Part shown: positions 6,276-12,770 of the stretch, piece by piece
Layout of the letters: each line of letters opens with the position of its first letter
Position numbering within the stretch: position 1 is the stretch's first letter
Translations under genes and position numbers: made by a program
Assembly (NCBI GenBank): GCA_001510455.1
Contig: LFFH01000037.1
Location: 1 to 12,770 of the forward strand
Length of the DNA stretch: 12,770 nt
Source: Actinobacteria bacterium casp-actino8
GTDB taxonomy: Bacteria; Actinomycetota; Acidimicrobiia; Acidimicrobiales; Ilumatobacteraceae
Direction: 5' to 3'
Notes under the pieces: generated by a model
Seen by the model: the letters and a program-made list of their open reading frames with translations, nothing else
Database searches by the model: none
Told to the model about the DNA's origin: nothing

Positions 6276-6703
6276 ACCGAAATCGACGAACGGAACTTCT
6301 GGCGCGAGCCGATGCCGACGAAGTTCGCATACTTGCCGAGTCATTTCTGTCTCGACGCGACGTCGCGGATGAGCTCGACATCATCGGCCCACCGGAGGTC
6401 GGAATGGTGATGATGCAAGTACGCGAACCCGTGTGCAAGGAACGCTTCCATCTGGGTGAAGTGGTCGTCACTCGTGCCGAGGTCGCTGTCGCGGGCGTCC
6501 GTGGTTGGGCCATGCGGGCCGGAGTCGATCGCGAAACGACGCTTGCCGCCGCTCTGCTCGACGCCTGTGCCGAGCACGACTCGTCTCTCCGTGTCCAGGT
6601 CGATCTGCTGTGCGAAGAAACGGACGAGCATCTCACTTCCTCTCAAAGACAGGAATGGAGCGATCTCCGGTCGACCACCGTCTCGTTCGAGGAGCTCGAC
6701 TGA
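6272..6703 (+). CDS. phnG: C-P lyase subunit PhnG
   Basis: The protein has 143 residues; E. coli PhnG has about 150. Features typical of PhnG are the N-terminal RTELLARADADEVRILAE helix, the GPPEVGMVMMQVREPVCKERFHLGEV stretch (about 39-63), and the following VTRAEVAVAGVRGWAMRAG block (about 66-84). With PhnH, PhnI and PhnJ it forms the C-P lyase core complex; with PhnI, H and L it takes part in moving the phosphonate onto C1' of ribose while adenine is released from ATP. The start is TTG at 6272, overlapping the phnF stop as TTGA. A strong AAGGAAGGAG about 7 bp upstream supports this rare start. Function rests on conserved sequence and the intact operon order. Confidence 0.93.
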   Translation: MNRNRRTELLARADADEVRILAESFLSRRDVADELDIIGPPEVGMVMMQVREPVCKERFHLGEVVVTRAEVAVAGVRGWAMRAGVDRETTLAAALLDACAEHDSSLRVQVDLLCEETDEHLTSSQRQEWSDLRSTTVSFEELD

Positions 6704-6704
6704 G

Positions 6705-7373
6705 ATGATCGGTACCGATGCCCTGGAGTCCCGTCGCCTGCCCACTCGAATAGCAGCATGTCGACTCGACGCCCTCGAATCACAGCAGGTTTTTCGTTCG
6801 CTGCTCGACTCCATTTCGCGCCCTGGCTCCACCACTCATTTTTCTGATTCGATTTGGCGGCGACTACCCAGTGTTCTTGCACCTGTGCTGGTCCTCGCCG
6901 ATGTCGAGACGACGATTCATGTCGTCGAAACCGAAACCTTCGTGTGGTCGGAAGCGGCTTCCGTAGCGACGGGTGCTCGATCATCGATCGTCTCCACTGC
7001 CGATTTGATCTGTGTTCCTTCGGACGGGCTCGACCGTCTCGAATCGATCCTTCAGCACGTGCGTCGAGGAACAGCTTTCGAACCCGAGATGGGTGCCCGC
7101 CTGTCGCTCGGTGTCCACGATCTACGTGATGGGGGCGCCGGAACACGTGCCGGAGTTCAGCTCGTACTTCGTGGACCGGGGATCGACGGAGATCGATCGA
7201 TCTGTGTCGATGGACTCACTGCGGATCACATCGAAGCGTGGCGCCACGTCAACACCTCCTTTCCGGCAGGAATCGACGTCTGGATGACCACCCATGACGG
7301 ACGAGTGGTCGGAATTCCCCGCTCGACCCGAATCGAACTGTCGGCGACGTGGCCGGACGAAGAGAGGAACTAG
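6705..7373 (+). CDS. phnH: C-P lyase subunit PhnH
   Basis: The protein has 222 residues with the ATG at 6705, one base after the phnG stop; GAGGAG lies 10 bp upstream. A longer open frame runs upstream through phnG but is only overlap. PhnH signatures are VFRSLLDSISRPG near residues 30-42, LVLADVETTIHV, LRGPGID about two thirds along, and FPAGIDVWMTT near the C-terminus, matching the FP-x-GID motif of the family. PhnH is a catalytically silent relative of PLP-fold proteins that dimerises within the G2H2I2J2 core and is needed to form the ribose-phosphonate triphosphate intermediate. The TAG stop abuts the phnI ATG. Confidence 0.93.
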   Translation: MIGTDALESRRLPTRIAACRLDALESQQVFRSLLDSISRPGSTTHFSDSIWRRLPSVLAPVLVLADVETTIHVVETETFVWSEAASVATGARSSIVSTADLICVPSDGLDRLESILQHVRRGTAFEPEMGARLSLGVHDLRDGGAGTRAGVQLVLRGPGIDGDRSICVDGLTADHIEAWRHVNTSFPAGIDVWMTTHDGRVVGIPRSTRIELSATWPDEERN

Positions 7374-8477
7374 ATGGGTTACGCAGCAGCACGTGGTGGA
7401 CTGAAGGCAATCGAGGCTGCCGAGCGACTGGTTGCACGCGAACGAATTCTCGGCGAGAGCTCATGGCTCGAGTCGCGCCAGATGATCGAGAAATTGCGTC
7501 TTGCCGTGGACCGAGTGATGGGTGAAGGTGGTCTCTGGGACGAGCACCTCGCAGCATCCGCCCTTCGCCAAGCCGAGGGTGACCCGATCGAGGCCGCCCA
7601 TCTTCTGCGGTCTTTTCGCTCGACTCTTCCCCGACTCGCCTACACCACGCCCGTCGACGTGGACGACATGGTGGTCCTACGACGAATCGTTCCGGCCTTC
7701 CGAAATCCTCCCGGACCTCAACTACTCGGGCGGACGACCGACTACACGGGCCGACTGCTTCATACGGCTGACGAAGACACCTTGCGAGAAGGCGCTGAGA
7801 AGACAGCCGCTCTCCTCAGGGAGGCCGTCGTGACCGACAGCGACCATGATGATCCGGGCGACAGTGAACGGCGGCCTCGACGACTTCTCGAGTTGCTCCG
7901 AGAGCTGGATGCTGTTGTCGACCGTCGTCGCTCCGACGATCCCGAACCCTTCGACATCACCCGTCATCCGGCTCGTCCACCTGCAACTCGATCGGCGCGC
8001 TTGGCCACGATGGCTCGCGCGGAGACAGGCGCCCTAGTAAACGTGTGGTATCGAAACATTCTCGGTCCGGATGGCTACTTGCACGAGATCACTCTCGGCG
8101 AGGTTCGTCATGGTCGACTCCCCGTGACGGTGATTCATCCGATCACCGGCGATGAGGTTTCCGTCACCGATGTACGGGTCACCGAGGTCGAAGCCATCGA
8201 GGATCTCGACGGTATCGAGGAGGACCGTGGTCGATTCGACGTCGGGTACGGCCTGTGTTTCGGCCACAACGAGAAGAAGGCGATCGCCATGGCCAATCTC
8301 GATATCGCTTGCGAACGCGACAAGGGTCGCAGCTTTCTCGAGCAGTCGATCCTCCTGACGACCGATGGCCTCGATGCGAGCGGATTTCTCGAGCACTTGA
8401 AATTGCCCCACTACGTGACCTTCAGGTCGATGATGGAACGCAAGGCGGCCATACGTCGACACAAGGAGTCGTCATGA
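7374..8477 (+). CDS. phnI: C-P lyase subunit PhnI (ATP nucleosidase / phosphonate transfer)
   Basis: The protein has 367 residues; E. coli PhnI has about 354. It begins MGYAAARGGLKAIEAAERLV, the usual PhnI start. Conserved blocks are LAVDRVMGEGGLWDEHLAA, HLLRSFRSTLPRLA, GPQLLGRTTDYTGRLL, DITRHP and the C-terminal FLEHLKLPHYVTF. His341 and His346 in that last block match the H-x4-H pair reported to bind zinc next to the PhnJ active site in the E. coli core. PhnI has nucleosidase activity and, with G, H and L, swaps adenine of ATP for the phosphonate. AGAGAGGA sits 5 bp before the ATG, which directly follows the phnH stop. A charged, variable linker (about 150-190) separates the halves. The stop overlaps phnJ (ATGA). 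Confidence 0.95.
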   Translation: MGYAAARGGLKAIEAAERLVARERILGESSWLESRQMIEKLRLAVDRVMGEGGLWDEHLAASALRQAEGDPIEAAHLLRSFRSTLPRLAYTTPVDVDDMVVLRRIVPAFRNPPGPQLLGRTTDYTGRLLHTADEDTLREGAEKTAALLREAVVTDSDHDDPGDSERRPRRLLELLRELDAVVDRRRSDDPEPFDITRHPARPPATRSARLATMARAETGALVNVWYRNILGPDGYLHEITLGEVRHGRLPVTVIHPITGDEVSVTDVRVTEVEAIEDLDGIEEDRGRFDVGYGLCFGHNEKKAIAMANLDIACERDKGRSFLEQSILLTTDGLDASGFLEHLKLPHYVTFRSMMERKAAIRRHKESS

Positions 8478-9400
8478 ACACATCGCTCCTGAAGCAGGTT
8501 CTCGGAGAGAACGTCGACGAGGAAGATTCCACTCACGTAGCCGACGTCAATTTCGGACTCCTCGACGAATACTCCAAACGAGAGATTCGACGAGCCATCC
8601 TCACTGCTGTCGCAGTACCCGGGTATCAAGTTCCATTCGGTTCGCGAGAGATGCCCGTCGCGCGCGGATGGGGATCCGGCGGTCTCCAGATCTCACTTGG
8701 GATCGTCGGCCCTGATGACGTCGTCAAAGTGATCGATCAGGGAGATGACGAGGGTGTGAATGCCGTCAACCTTCGACGATTGATCGTGTCATCGACTGGA
8801 ATTCCCGAGTCGACCACACCCGAGGACAGCACACTCATCCAGACCCGACATCGCATTCCGGAGGATCCTCTCGACGAACGACACGTTCTGGTTCTTCAGG
8901 TTCCCGTACCCGAGCCGCTGCGTGGCGTCGAGCGCGACATGCGCGAACTCGCCCGAATGCACGCCGAAGCCGACTACGCGCGCATGTGGGTCAGTCTCTA
9001 CGAGGACAAGGTCCGCAACGGTGTGATCACACGCACGACGGGCTATCCGTGTCTCGTGAACGGACGATACGTGATTGCCACCACGCCGATTCCTCGCTGG
9101 GACGTTCCTCGATTGCATCGATCTCGATTTCTCTCTTTGTTCGGCGCCGGTCGGGAGAAGCGGATCTATGCGGTGCCGCCTCACACCGACGTCGAACCTC
9201 TGACCTTCGAAGACGTGCCGTTCGAGGTCGAGATCACACCGGGCGCGACGTGCCGAACGTGCGGAAGTTCCGAATCTTTCCTGGTGGAAGTGCCGGCGAG
9301 CTCGGCCGACGATCGTGGCCACTGGGTGTGCAGTGACAGCGACTGGTGTCGTCGGCGACGAGAACGTTCGCTGCACCCATCGAGAGGAGTGAACACGTGA
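8474..9400 (+). CDS. phnJ: C-P lyase catalytic subunit PhnJ, radical SAM enzyme
   Basis: The protein has 308 residues from the ATG at 8474, which overlaps the phnI stop (ATGA) with AAGGAG 5 bp upstream. Key residues are present. Gly50 in AVPGYQVPFGSREMP corresponds to the glycyl-radical Gly32 of E. coli. Four cysteines (260, 263, 286, 292) form CX2CX22CX5C in CRTCGSSESF...WVCSDSDWC; the first three bind the 4Fe-4S cluster and the last is the thiyl-radical Cys. DDVVKVIDQGDDEGVNAVNL, LIQTRHRIPE and FGAGREKRIYAVPPHT are family hallmarks. It cleaves the ribose phosphonate 5-phosphate to a 1,2-cyclic phosphate plus a hydrocarbon (methane from methylphosphonate). Compared with E. coli it has about 18 extra N-terminal residues and one extra residue in the Cys loop (X22 rather than X21). 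Confidence 0.97.
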   Translation: MNTSLLKQVLGENVDEEDSTHVADVNFGLLDEYSKREIRRAILTAVAVPGYQVPFGSREMPVARGWGSGGLQISLGIVGPDDVVKVIDQGDDEGVNAVNLRRLIVSSTGIPESTTPEDSTLIQTRHRIPEDPLDERHVLVLQVPVPEPLRGVERDMRELARMHAEADYARMWVSLYEDKVRNGVITRTTGYPCLVNGRYVIATTPIPRWDVPRLHRSRFLSLFGAGREKRIYAVPPHTDVEPLTFEDVPFEVEITPGATCRTCGSSESFLVEVPASSADDRGHWVCSDSDWCRRRRERSLHPSRGVNT

Positions 9401-10239
9401 AGAACTCATGGGCACTGAAGGTGTCCTCACTCGGGAAGATCCACGGGGTTCCGGATCTCGAATCCCTGTCCGACACCGGACCCGACGCTGGCACGGCCAA
9501 GAGTGCGACCACGGGCTCCATCGTGGCCGCTTGGGACGTGTCTTTCGAGGTCTCGCCCGGAGAAGCCCTTGGTGTCATCGGAGAATCAGGTTCGGGCAAG
9601 TCGACCGTCATGCGTTGTGTCGCTGGTGACCAAACGTCGACCACCGGTGAAGTTTTCCTGCAATCGGTCGATCACGGACGAACGAACGTCCTCGATCTCG
9701 ATCCCTCGAGACGACGCGGACTCCGAGTCGCGGACCTGTCGGTCGTCTATCAGGATCCAGCCGAAGGACTTCGCCTGAACGTCACGGCCGGAGGAAACAT
9801 CGCCGAGGCTCTGACGGCGGCCGGATGGCGCCACTTCGGTCGCATACGAGAGCGAGCCGCCGAACTGCTGGAGCGGACCGAGGTCCCGCTGTCGCGGATG
9901 GACGATCTGGTCGGCACCTTCTCGGGTGGAATGCGACAACGTGTTCAACTCGCCAAGGCTCTGGCCAATGAACCTCCGGTCGTACTTCTCGACGAACCAA
10001 CCACCGGACTCGACGCATCAGTTGCCGCTGGCGTCCTCGATCTGATCCGCAATCTTCTCGAAGAGACTGGCGTCGCTGCCGTGGTCGTCTCACACGACTT
10101 CGCCGTGATCGAGATGCTCACGACGCGCTGTGTGGTCATGAACCACGGTCGCATCGTCGAAGCAGGTCTGACCGATCGGCTTCTCGAGGATCCCCACCAC
10201 CCCTACAGCCAACGTCTCGTCGGAGCCGCACGCGCATGA
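9397..10239 (+). CDS. phnK: C-P lyase ABC-type ATPase PhnK
   Basis: With the GTG start at 9397 the product has 280 residues. It overlaps the phnJ stop (GTGA), with GAGAGGAG about 7-8 bp upstream; a GTG at 9346 would lie inside phnJ and is unlikely. Walker A is GESGSGKST (about 62-70), the Q-loop is VVYQDPAEGLRLN, the signature is FSGGMRQRVQLAKALA, Walker B is PPVVLLDEPTTGLDAS, and the switch His is in VVSHDFAVIE. PhnK binds the PhnGHIJ core and its ATPase activity is needed for phosphonate turnover. It is not a membrane importer. Relative to E. coli PhnK (about 252 residues) there is an extra stretch of roughly 25 residues, Ser/Thr/Gly-rich, between the first strand and IVAAWDVSFEVSPGEA. Confidence 0.95.
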   Translation: MKNSWALKVSSLGKIHGVPDLESLSDTGPDAGTAKSATTGSIVAAWDVSFEVSPGEALGVIGESGSGKSTVMRCVAGDQTSTTGEVFLQSVDHGRTNVLDLDPSRRRGLRVADLSVVYQDPAEGLRLNVTAGGNIAEALTAAGWRHFGRIRERAAELLERTEVPLSRMDDLVGTFSGGMRQRVQLAKALANEPPVVLLDEPTTGLDASVAAGVLDLIRNLLEETGVAAVVVSHDFAVIEMLTTRCVVMNHGRIVEAGLTDRLLEDPHHPYSQRLVGAARA

Positions 10240-10991
10240 ACGAGTACATCTTCTCTTGTCGTGGCCTGAGCAAAGATTTCGTCCTGCACACGATCGACGG
10301 GCGTCGCGTCGAGGCCCTTCGTGGTGTCGATCTCGACATTCTCCCCGGAGAGCACGTGGCGCTCGCCGGGTCGAGCGGTGCTGGGAAGTCGTCACTTCTC
10401 AAGTGCATCTACCGAACTTACGAACCGACATCGGGAACGGCACGTCTCAGACTTCGAACCGGGGAGCTCGTCGATCTGACCACCCTGAGCGACCAAGAGA
10501 TGGCCCATCTGAGAGGGCGCGACATCGGATACGTCTCGCAATTCCTACGAGCCGAGCCTCGACGAGGCCCACTCGACATCGTGACACGCGCAGGAGTTTC
10601 GCGCGGGATGGACCGAGTCACGGCGCGGGAAGCCGCTGCTCATTCTCTTCGACGTCTCAACATCGACGAGAAGTTGTGGGACGTTCATGCATCAGTCCTA
10701 TCGGGTGGCGAGAAGCAGCGCATCAATCTGGCTGCTGGAACCATCTCCTCTCCACAATTGCTCCTTCTCGACGAACCGGTCTCGGCTCTTGACCCGGCAA
10801 ATCGCGAAGCCGCCCTCGATCTCATCGGCGATCTCACGACCCAAGGAGTCGCCGTTCTCGCCGTTTTCCACGATGTCGAAGCCATGGAGCGTCTGGCGAG
10901 CCGAATCGTTCTCATGCGCAAAGGGCGTATCGAAATGAGTGGAGATCCCACTCTGGTTCTCGAAGTTCTCACTCAAGGAGCACACGTATGA
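10236..10991 (+). CDS. phnL: C-P lyase ABC-type ATPase PhnL
   Basis: The protein has 251 residues; E. coli PhnL has about 226. Walker A is GSSGAGKSS (about 45-53), followed by LKCIYRTYEPTSGTARL, the typical PhnL continuation. The Q-loop region is IGYVSQFLRAEPR, the signature is LSGGEKQRINLAAG, Walker B is LLLLDEPVSALDP and the switch His is in AVFHDVEAM. PhnL associates with the PhnK-bound core and is required with G, H and I for the transfer of phosphonate to ribose. The ATG at 10236 overlaps the phnK stop (ATGA). Only a weak GGAG is seen upstream, so translation is probably coupled. The stop overlaps phnM (ATGA). Confidence 0.95.
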   Translation: MNEYIFSCRGLSKDFVLHTIDGRRVEALRGVDLDILPGEHVALAGSSGAGKSSLLKCIYRTYEPTSGTARLRLRTGELVDLTTLSDQEMAHLRGRDIGYVSQFLRAEPRRGPLDIVTRAGVSRGMDRVTAREAAAHSLRRLNIDEKLWDVHASVLSGGEKQRINLAAGTISSPQLLLLDEPVSALDPANREAALDLIGDLTTQGVAVLAVFHDVEAMERLASRIVLMRKGRIEMSGDPTLVLEVLTQGAHV

Positions 10992-12190
10992 GCAGACTCG
11001 TCGTCACTAATGCAACCGCTGTCCTCTCCGGCCGAGTCCTGGACGACGCCACCATCGTGTGTGAGGACGGTCTCATCGTCGAGGTCGTCGACACTCGACG
11101 ACCTCTGGCCTTCGAGCCTCACGTGGTCGATGCACGGGGTGCACTGTGCGTACCCGGACTGGTCGACACTCACAGTGATGGGCTCGAACGCGAACGCTTC
11201 CCACGGCCCGGTGTCGACCTTGGAGCTCGCTTCCCGGTTCGCTCCTTCGAGGGTCGTGTACGCGCCGCTGGAATCACCACGATGTTCCATGGAATCGGTT
11301 TCGAGGAGGACGAGAAGTACCACCGCAGCGTCGTCCTGGCCAATGAGTGGACCGAGGAACTCGAGGCGTATCGCGCTTCTGGTCGGGCTCTCGTCGATCA
11401 CCGAATTCTCTATCGCCTCGATGCCCGAGACATCGACGGCTTTCATTGTCTCGTCGATCGACTACCTCGTCGAGCCGACGATGGATCACTTCCCCTCGTA
11501 TCGTTCGAGGACCACACACCCGGCCAAGGTCAATACACCGATCGAACCGCTTTCGAGCGCTACATCGTCGGGACACAAGGAATCACTGAAGAGGAAGCCC
11601 GCCGACGAGTCGACGACCTGATCGCCGAACGGGATGCGACAGCGGCGTATCGCGATACCGCACTCGCCTGGCTCGTGGCACAGGCGAAAAATGGTGCCAT
11701 TCGACTGATGGCCCACGATCCGGCCACCGCCGCGGACTCCGACGAGGCCAAGCGATGGAGCGCGTCGATCGCGGAGTTCCCGACGACCTTGGAGGCGGCT
11801 GTTCGCGCTCACGAACACGGCCTGCGGACGGTATGCGGTGCTCCGAATGTCATGCGCGGACGAAGCCACAGCGGCAACGTGAGTGCTCGCGACTTGATCG
11901 CTCGAGGACTCTGTGACGGATTGGCGAGCGATTATCTGCCGTCCACGATGCTCGGGGCCGTCGCCGTTCTCGTTCACGAGAAGGTGTGCGATCTTCCTTC
12001 TGCCGTTGCTCTCGTGACATCAGGGCCAGCGGCGACAGTGGGACTTCACGATCGAGGTGCGCTCTTGCCCGGACTTCTGGCCGACCTGGCGATCGTCGAA
12101 CTGGACGGACCATTCGCCTGTGTACGACATGTCTTCCGAAGTGAAGATCTCCTGCCCGACTCCTCGGACCTCATGGTGGTCACGGCGTGA
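10988..12190 (+). CDS. phnM: Alpha-D-ribose 1-methylphosphonate 5-triphosphate diphosphatase PhnM
   Basis: The protein has 400 residues; E. coli PhnM has about 378. It is an amidohydrolase-fold enzyme with the PhnM variant H-x-D metal motif, VDTHSDGLERE (His62, Asp64), followed by RFPRPGVDLG. Other family blocks are LVSFEDHTPGQGQY, RLMAHDPAT, IAEFPTTLEAA, GAPNVMRGRSHSGN and LASDYLPSTML. It removes pyrophosphate from the ribose-phosphonate triphosphate made by PhnGHIL, giving the substrate of PhnJ. The ATG overlaps the phnL stop and has AAGGAG 7 bp upstream. The stop overlaps the GTG of the next gene (GTGA), tying that gene to the operon. Confidence 0.95.
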   Translation: MSRLVVTNATAVLSGRVLDDATIVCEDGLIVEVVDTRRPLAFEPHVVDARGALCVPGLVDTHSDGLERERFPRPGVDLGARFPVRSFEGRVRAAGITTMFHGIGFEEDEKYHRSVVLANEWTEELEAYRASGRALVDHRILYRLDARDIDGFHCLVDRLPRRADDGSLPLVSFEDHTPGQGQYTDRTAFERYIVGTQGITEEEARRRVDDLIAERDATAAYRDTALAWLVAQAKNGAIRLMAHDPATAADSDEAKRWSASIAEFPTTLEAAVRAHEHGLRTVCGAPNVMRGRSHSGNVSARDLIARGLCDGLASDYLPSTMLGAVAVLVHEKVCDLPSAVALVTSGPAATVGLHDRGALLPGLLADLAIVELDGPFACVRHVFRSEDLLPDSSDLMVVTA

Positions 12191-12770
12191 ATCAGAGTCG
12201 TCGCGTCGTCCCCGACCTCCACCCTGCTCTGGTTGCCGCCGCCGCAGCGGCGCAAGCCGCCTACCTGACGGCCAAGTTGACGAAGTCCCGTCAGGAGCTC
12301 GCCGCCATCATCGGACTCGGTGGCGACGGCACACCGACGATGTTTCTCGATCAAATCGTCGATGAAGCAGTGGTGGCCGCAGTCGAGCCGTACAAGATCA
12401 ACGTTCTGTCCGAGGAGATCGGCTGGGTCGATCGGGGCTCCTCGGTCACCTTGGTCATTGATCCGGTCGACGGGACCGCCAACGCGGTGGCCGGAGTGCC
12501 CGCCTGTGCCTTCGCGGGAGCCATCGTCATGGCCGGCACGATCACCGACGCCCACATCTTGTGGTTGGATTCTCAGCGCACGATCAGCGCACATCGACGA
12601 CGAGATGGGAGTTTCGATGTCTCCGAACCTCTCGCCACCACTGGTCGACTCGAACTGGCCGGCGCATCGATCGCCATGCTTCGTCCGCGTGCCGAAACCA
12701 GATCGGCGTGGAACCGGATCGTCGAGCCCACCGAGAGGCTTCGGGTCATGGGCAGTTCGGTGATCGAAGG
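12187..12770 (+). CDS. Inositol-monophosphatase-family sugar phosphatase, N-terminal part (runs off right edge)
   Basis: About 194 residues are present from the GTG at 12187, which overlaps the phnM stop (GTGA). I translated this frame directly. IMPase/FBPase-superfamily metal motifs are seen: GDGTPTMFLDQIVDEAV (about 46-62), LSEE (Glu76/Glu77) and VIDPVDGTANAVAGVP (Asp92, Asp95; the DPxDGT motif). The GDGTPT block resembles archaeal-type IMPase/fructose bisphosphatase proteins. Such enzymes hydrolyse sugar or nucleotide monophosphates with Mg2+. Coupling to phnM suggests a role on the ribose phosphate released by C-P lyase, a step done in E. coli by PhnP and PhnN, neither of which is seen here. 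That role is inference; the C-terminal half lies beyond the window. Confidence 0.85.
   Translation, partial: MNQSRRVVPDLHPALVAAAAAAQAAYLTAKLTKSRQELAAIIGLGGDGTPTMFLDQIVDEAVVAAVEPYKINVLSEEIGWVDRGSSVTLVIDPVDGTANAVAGVPACAFAGAIVMAGTITDAHILWLDSQRTISAHRRRDGSFDVSEPLATTGRLELAGASIAMLRPRAETRSAWNRIVEPTERLRVMGSSVIE

Noticed and set aside
6456..6704. Upstream extension of the phnH frame through phnG
   Set aside because: It lies wholly inside phnG in another frame; the ATG at 6705 with GAGGAG upstream gives a normal PhnH length.
9397..10991. The two ABC ATPases as part of a nutrient importer
   Set aside because: No permease or binding-protein gene accompanies them, and their motifs and order match PhnK and PhnL of C-P lyase.
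1..12770. CRISPR arrays, tRNA/rRNA genes, transposases or attachment sites
   Set aside because: I looked for regular spacer repeats, tRNA-like cloverleaf ends and transposase motifs and saw none.

Overview
The window looks like chromosomal DNA of a high-GC actinobacterium. The likeliest group is an Acidimicrobiia-like lineage, but no taxonomic marker here settles this. Supporting signs are the GC-rich coding sequence, frequent GTG/TTG starts, TGA stops in 4-bp ATGA/GTGA/TTGA overlaps, what look like leaderless promoters, and direct repeats resembling the Streptomyces-type PHO box. The window is almost fully coding. Its two main gene-free gaps (1528-1726 and 5356-5519) both hold regulatory-looking repeats.

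Left part (1-2842). The 5' end of a UvrD/PcrA-type helicase gene leaves the window at its left edge on the minus strand. Upstream of it, after a perfect 12-bp hairpin, lies a secreted protein gene with two helical repeats and an Arg/Gly linker. Divergent from that is a two-domain CHR-family (chromate-type) transporter gene. The gap between these two genes carries a 10-bp inverted repeat and a striking set of 11-bp-phased GGTGA/TCACC half-sites arranged symmetrically around one centre.

Middle (2811-5355, minus strand). A compact three-gene unit encodes an HD-domain oxygenase of the PhnZ/TmpB type, a phytanoyl-CoA-dioxygenase-like 2-oxoglutarate oxygenase of the PhnY*/TmpA type, and an MFS permease. 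Such a pair typically hydroxylates carbon 1 of a phosphonate and then cleaves the C-P bond oxidatively, releasing phosphate. A PHO-box-like repeat overlaps a probable leaderless promoter in front of the HD gene.

Right part (5520-12770, plus strand). Divergent from that unit is a full C-P lyase operon, phnF-G-H-I-J-K-L-M, almost all of it coupled by short overlaps. It is followed by an inositol-monophosphatase-family gene that runs off the window. PhnG/H/I (with L) would attach the phosphonate to ribose from ATP. PhnM would remove pyrophosphate, and the radical-SAM enzyme PhnJ would break the C-P bond. PhnK and PhnL are the ABC-type ATPases, and PhnF is the GntR/HutC regulator. No phnCDE importer, phnN or phnP is seen. 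The MFS permease and the IMPase-like protein are the obvious candidates for filling the uptake and ribose-phosphate steps.

Read together, the locus is a two-route phosphonate utilisation island: an oxidative PhnY*/PhnZ-like route back to back with radical C-P lyase, probably under phosphate-starvation control.
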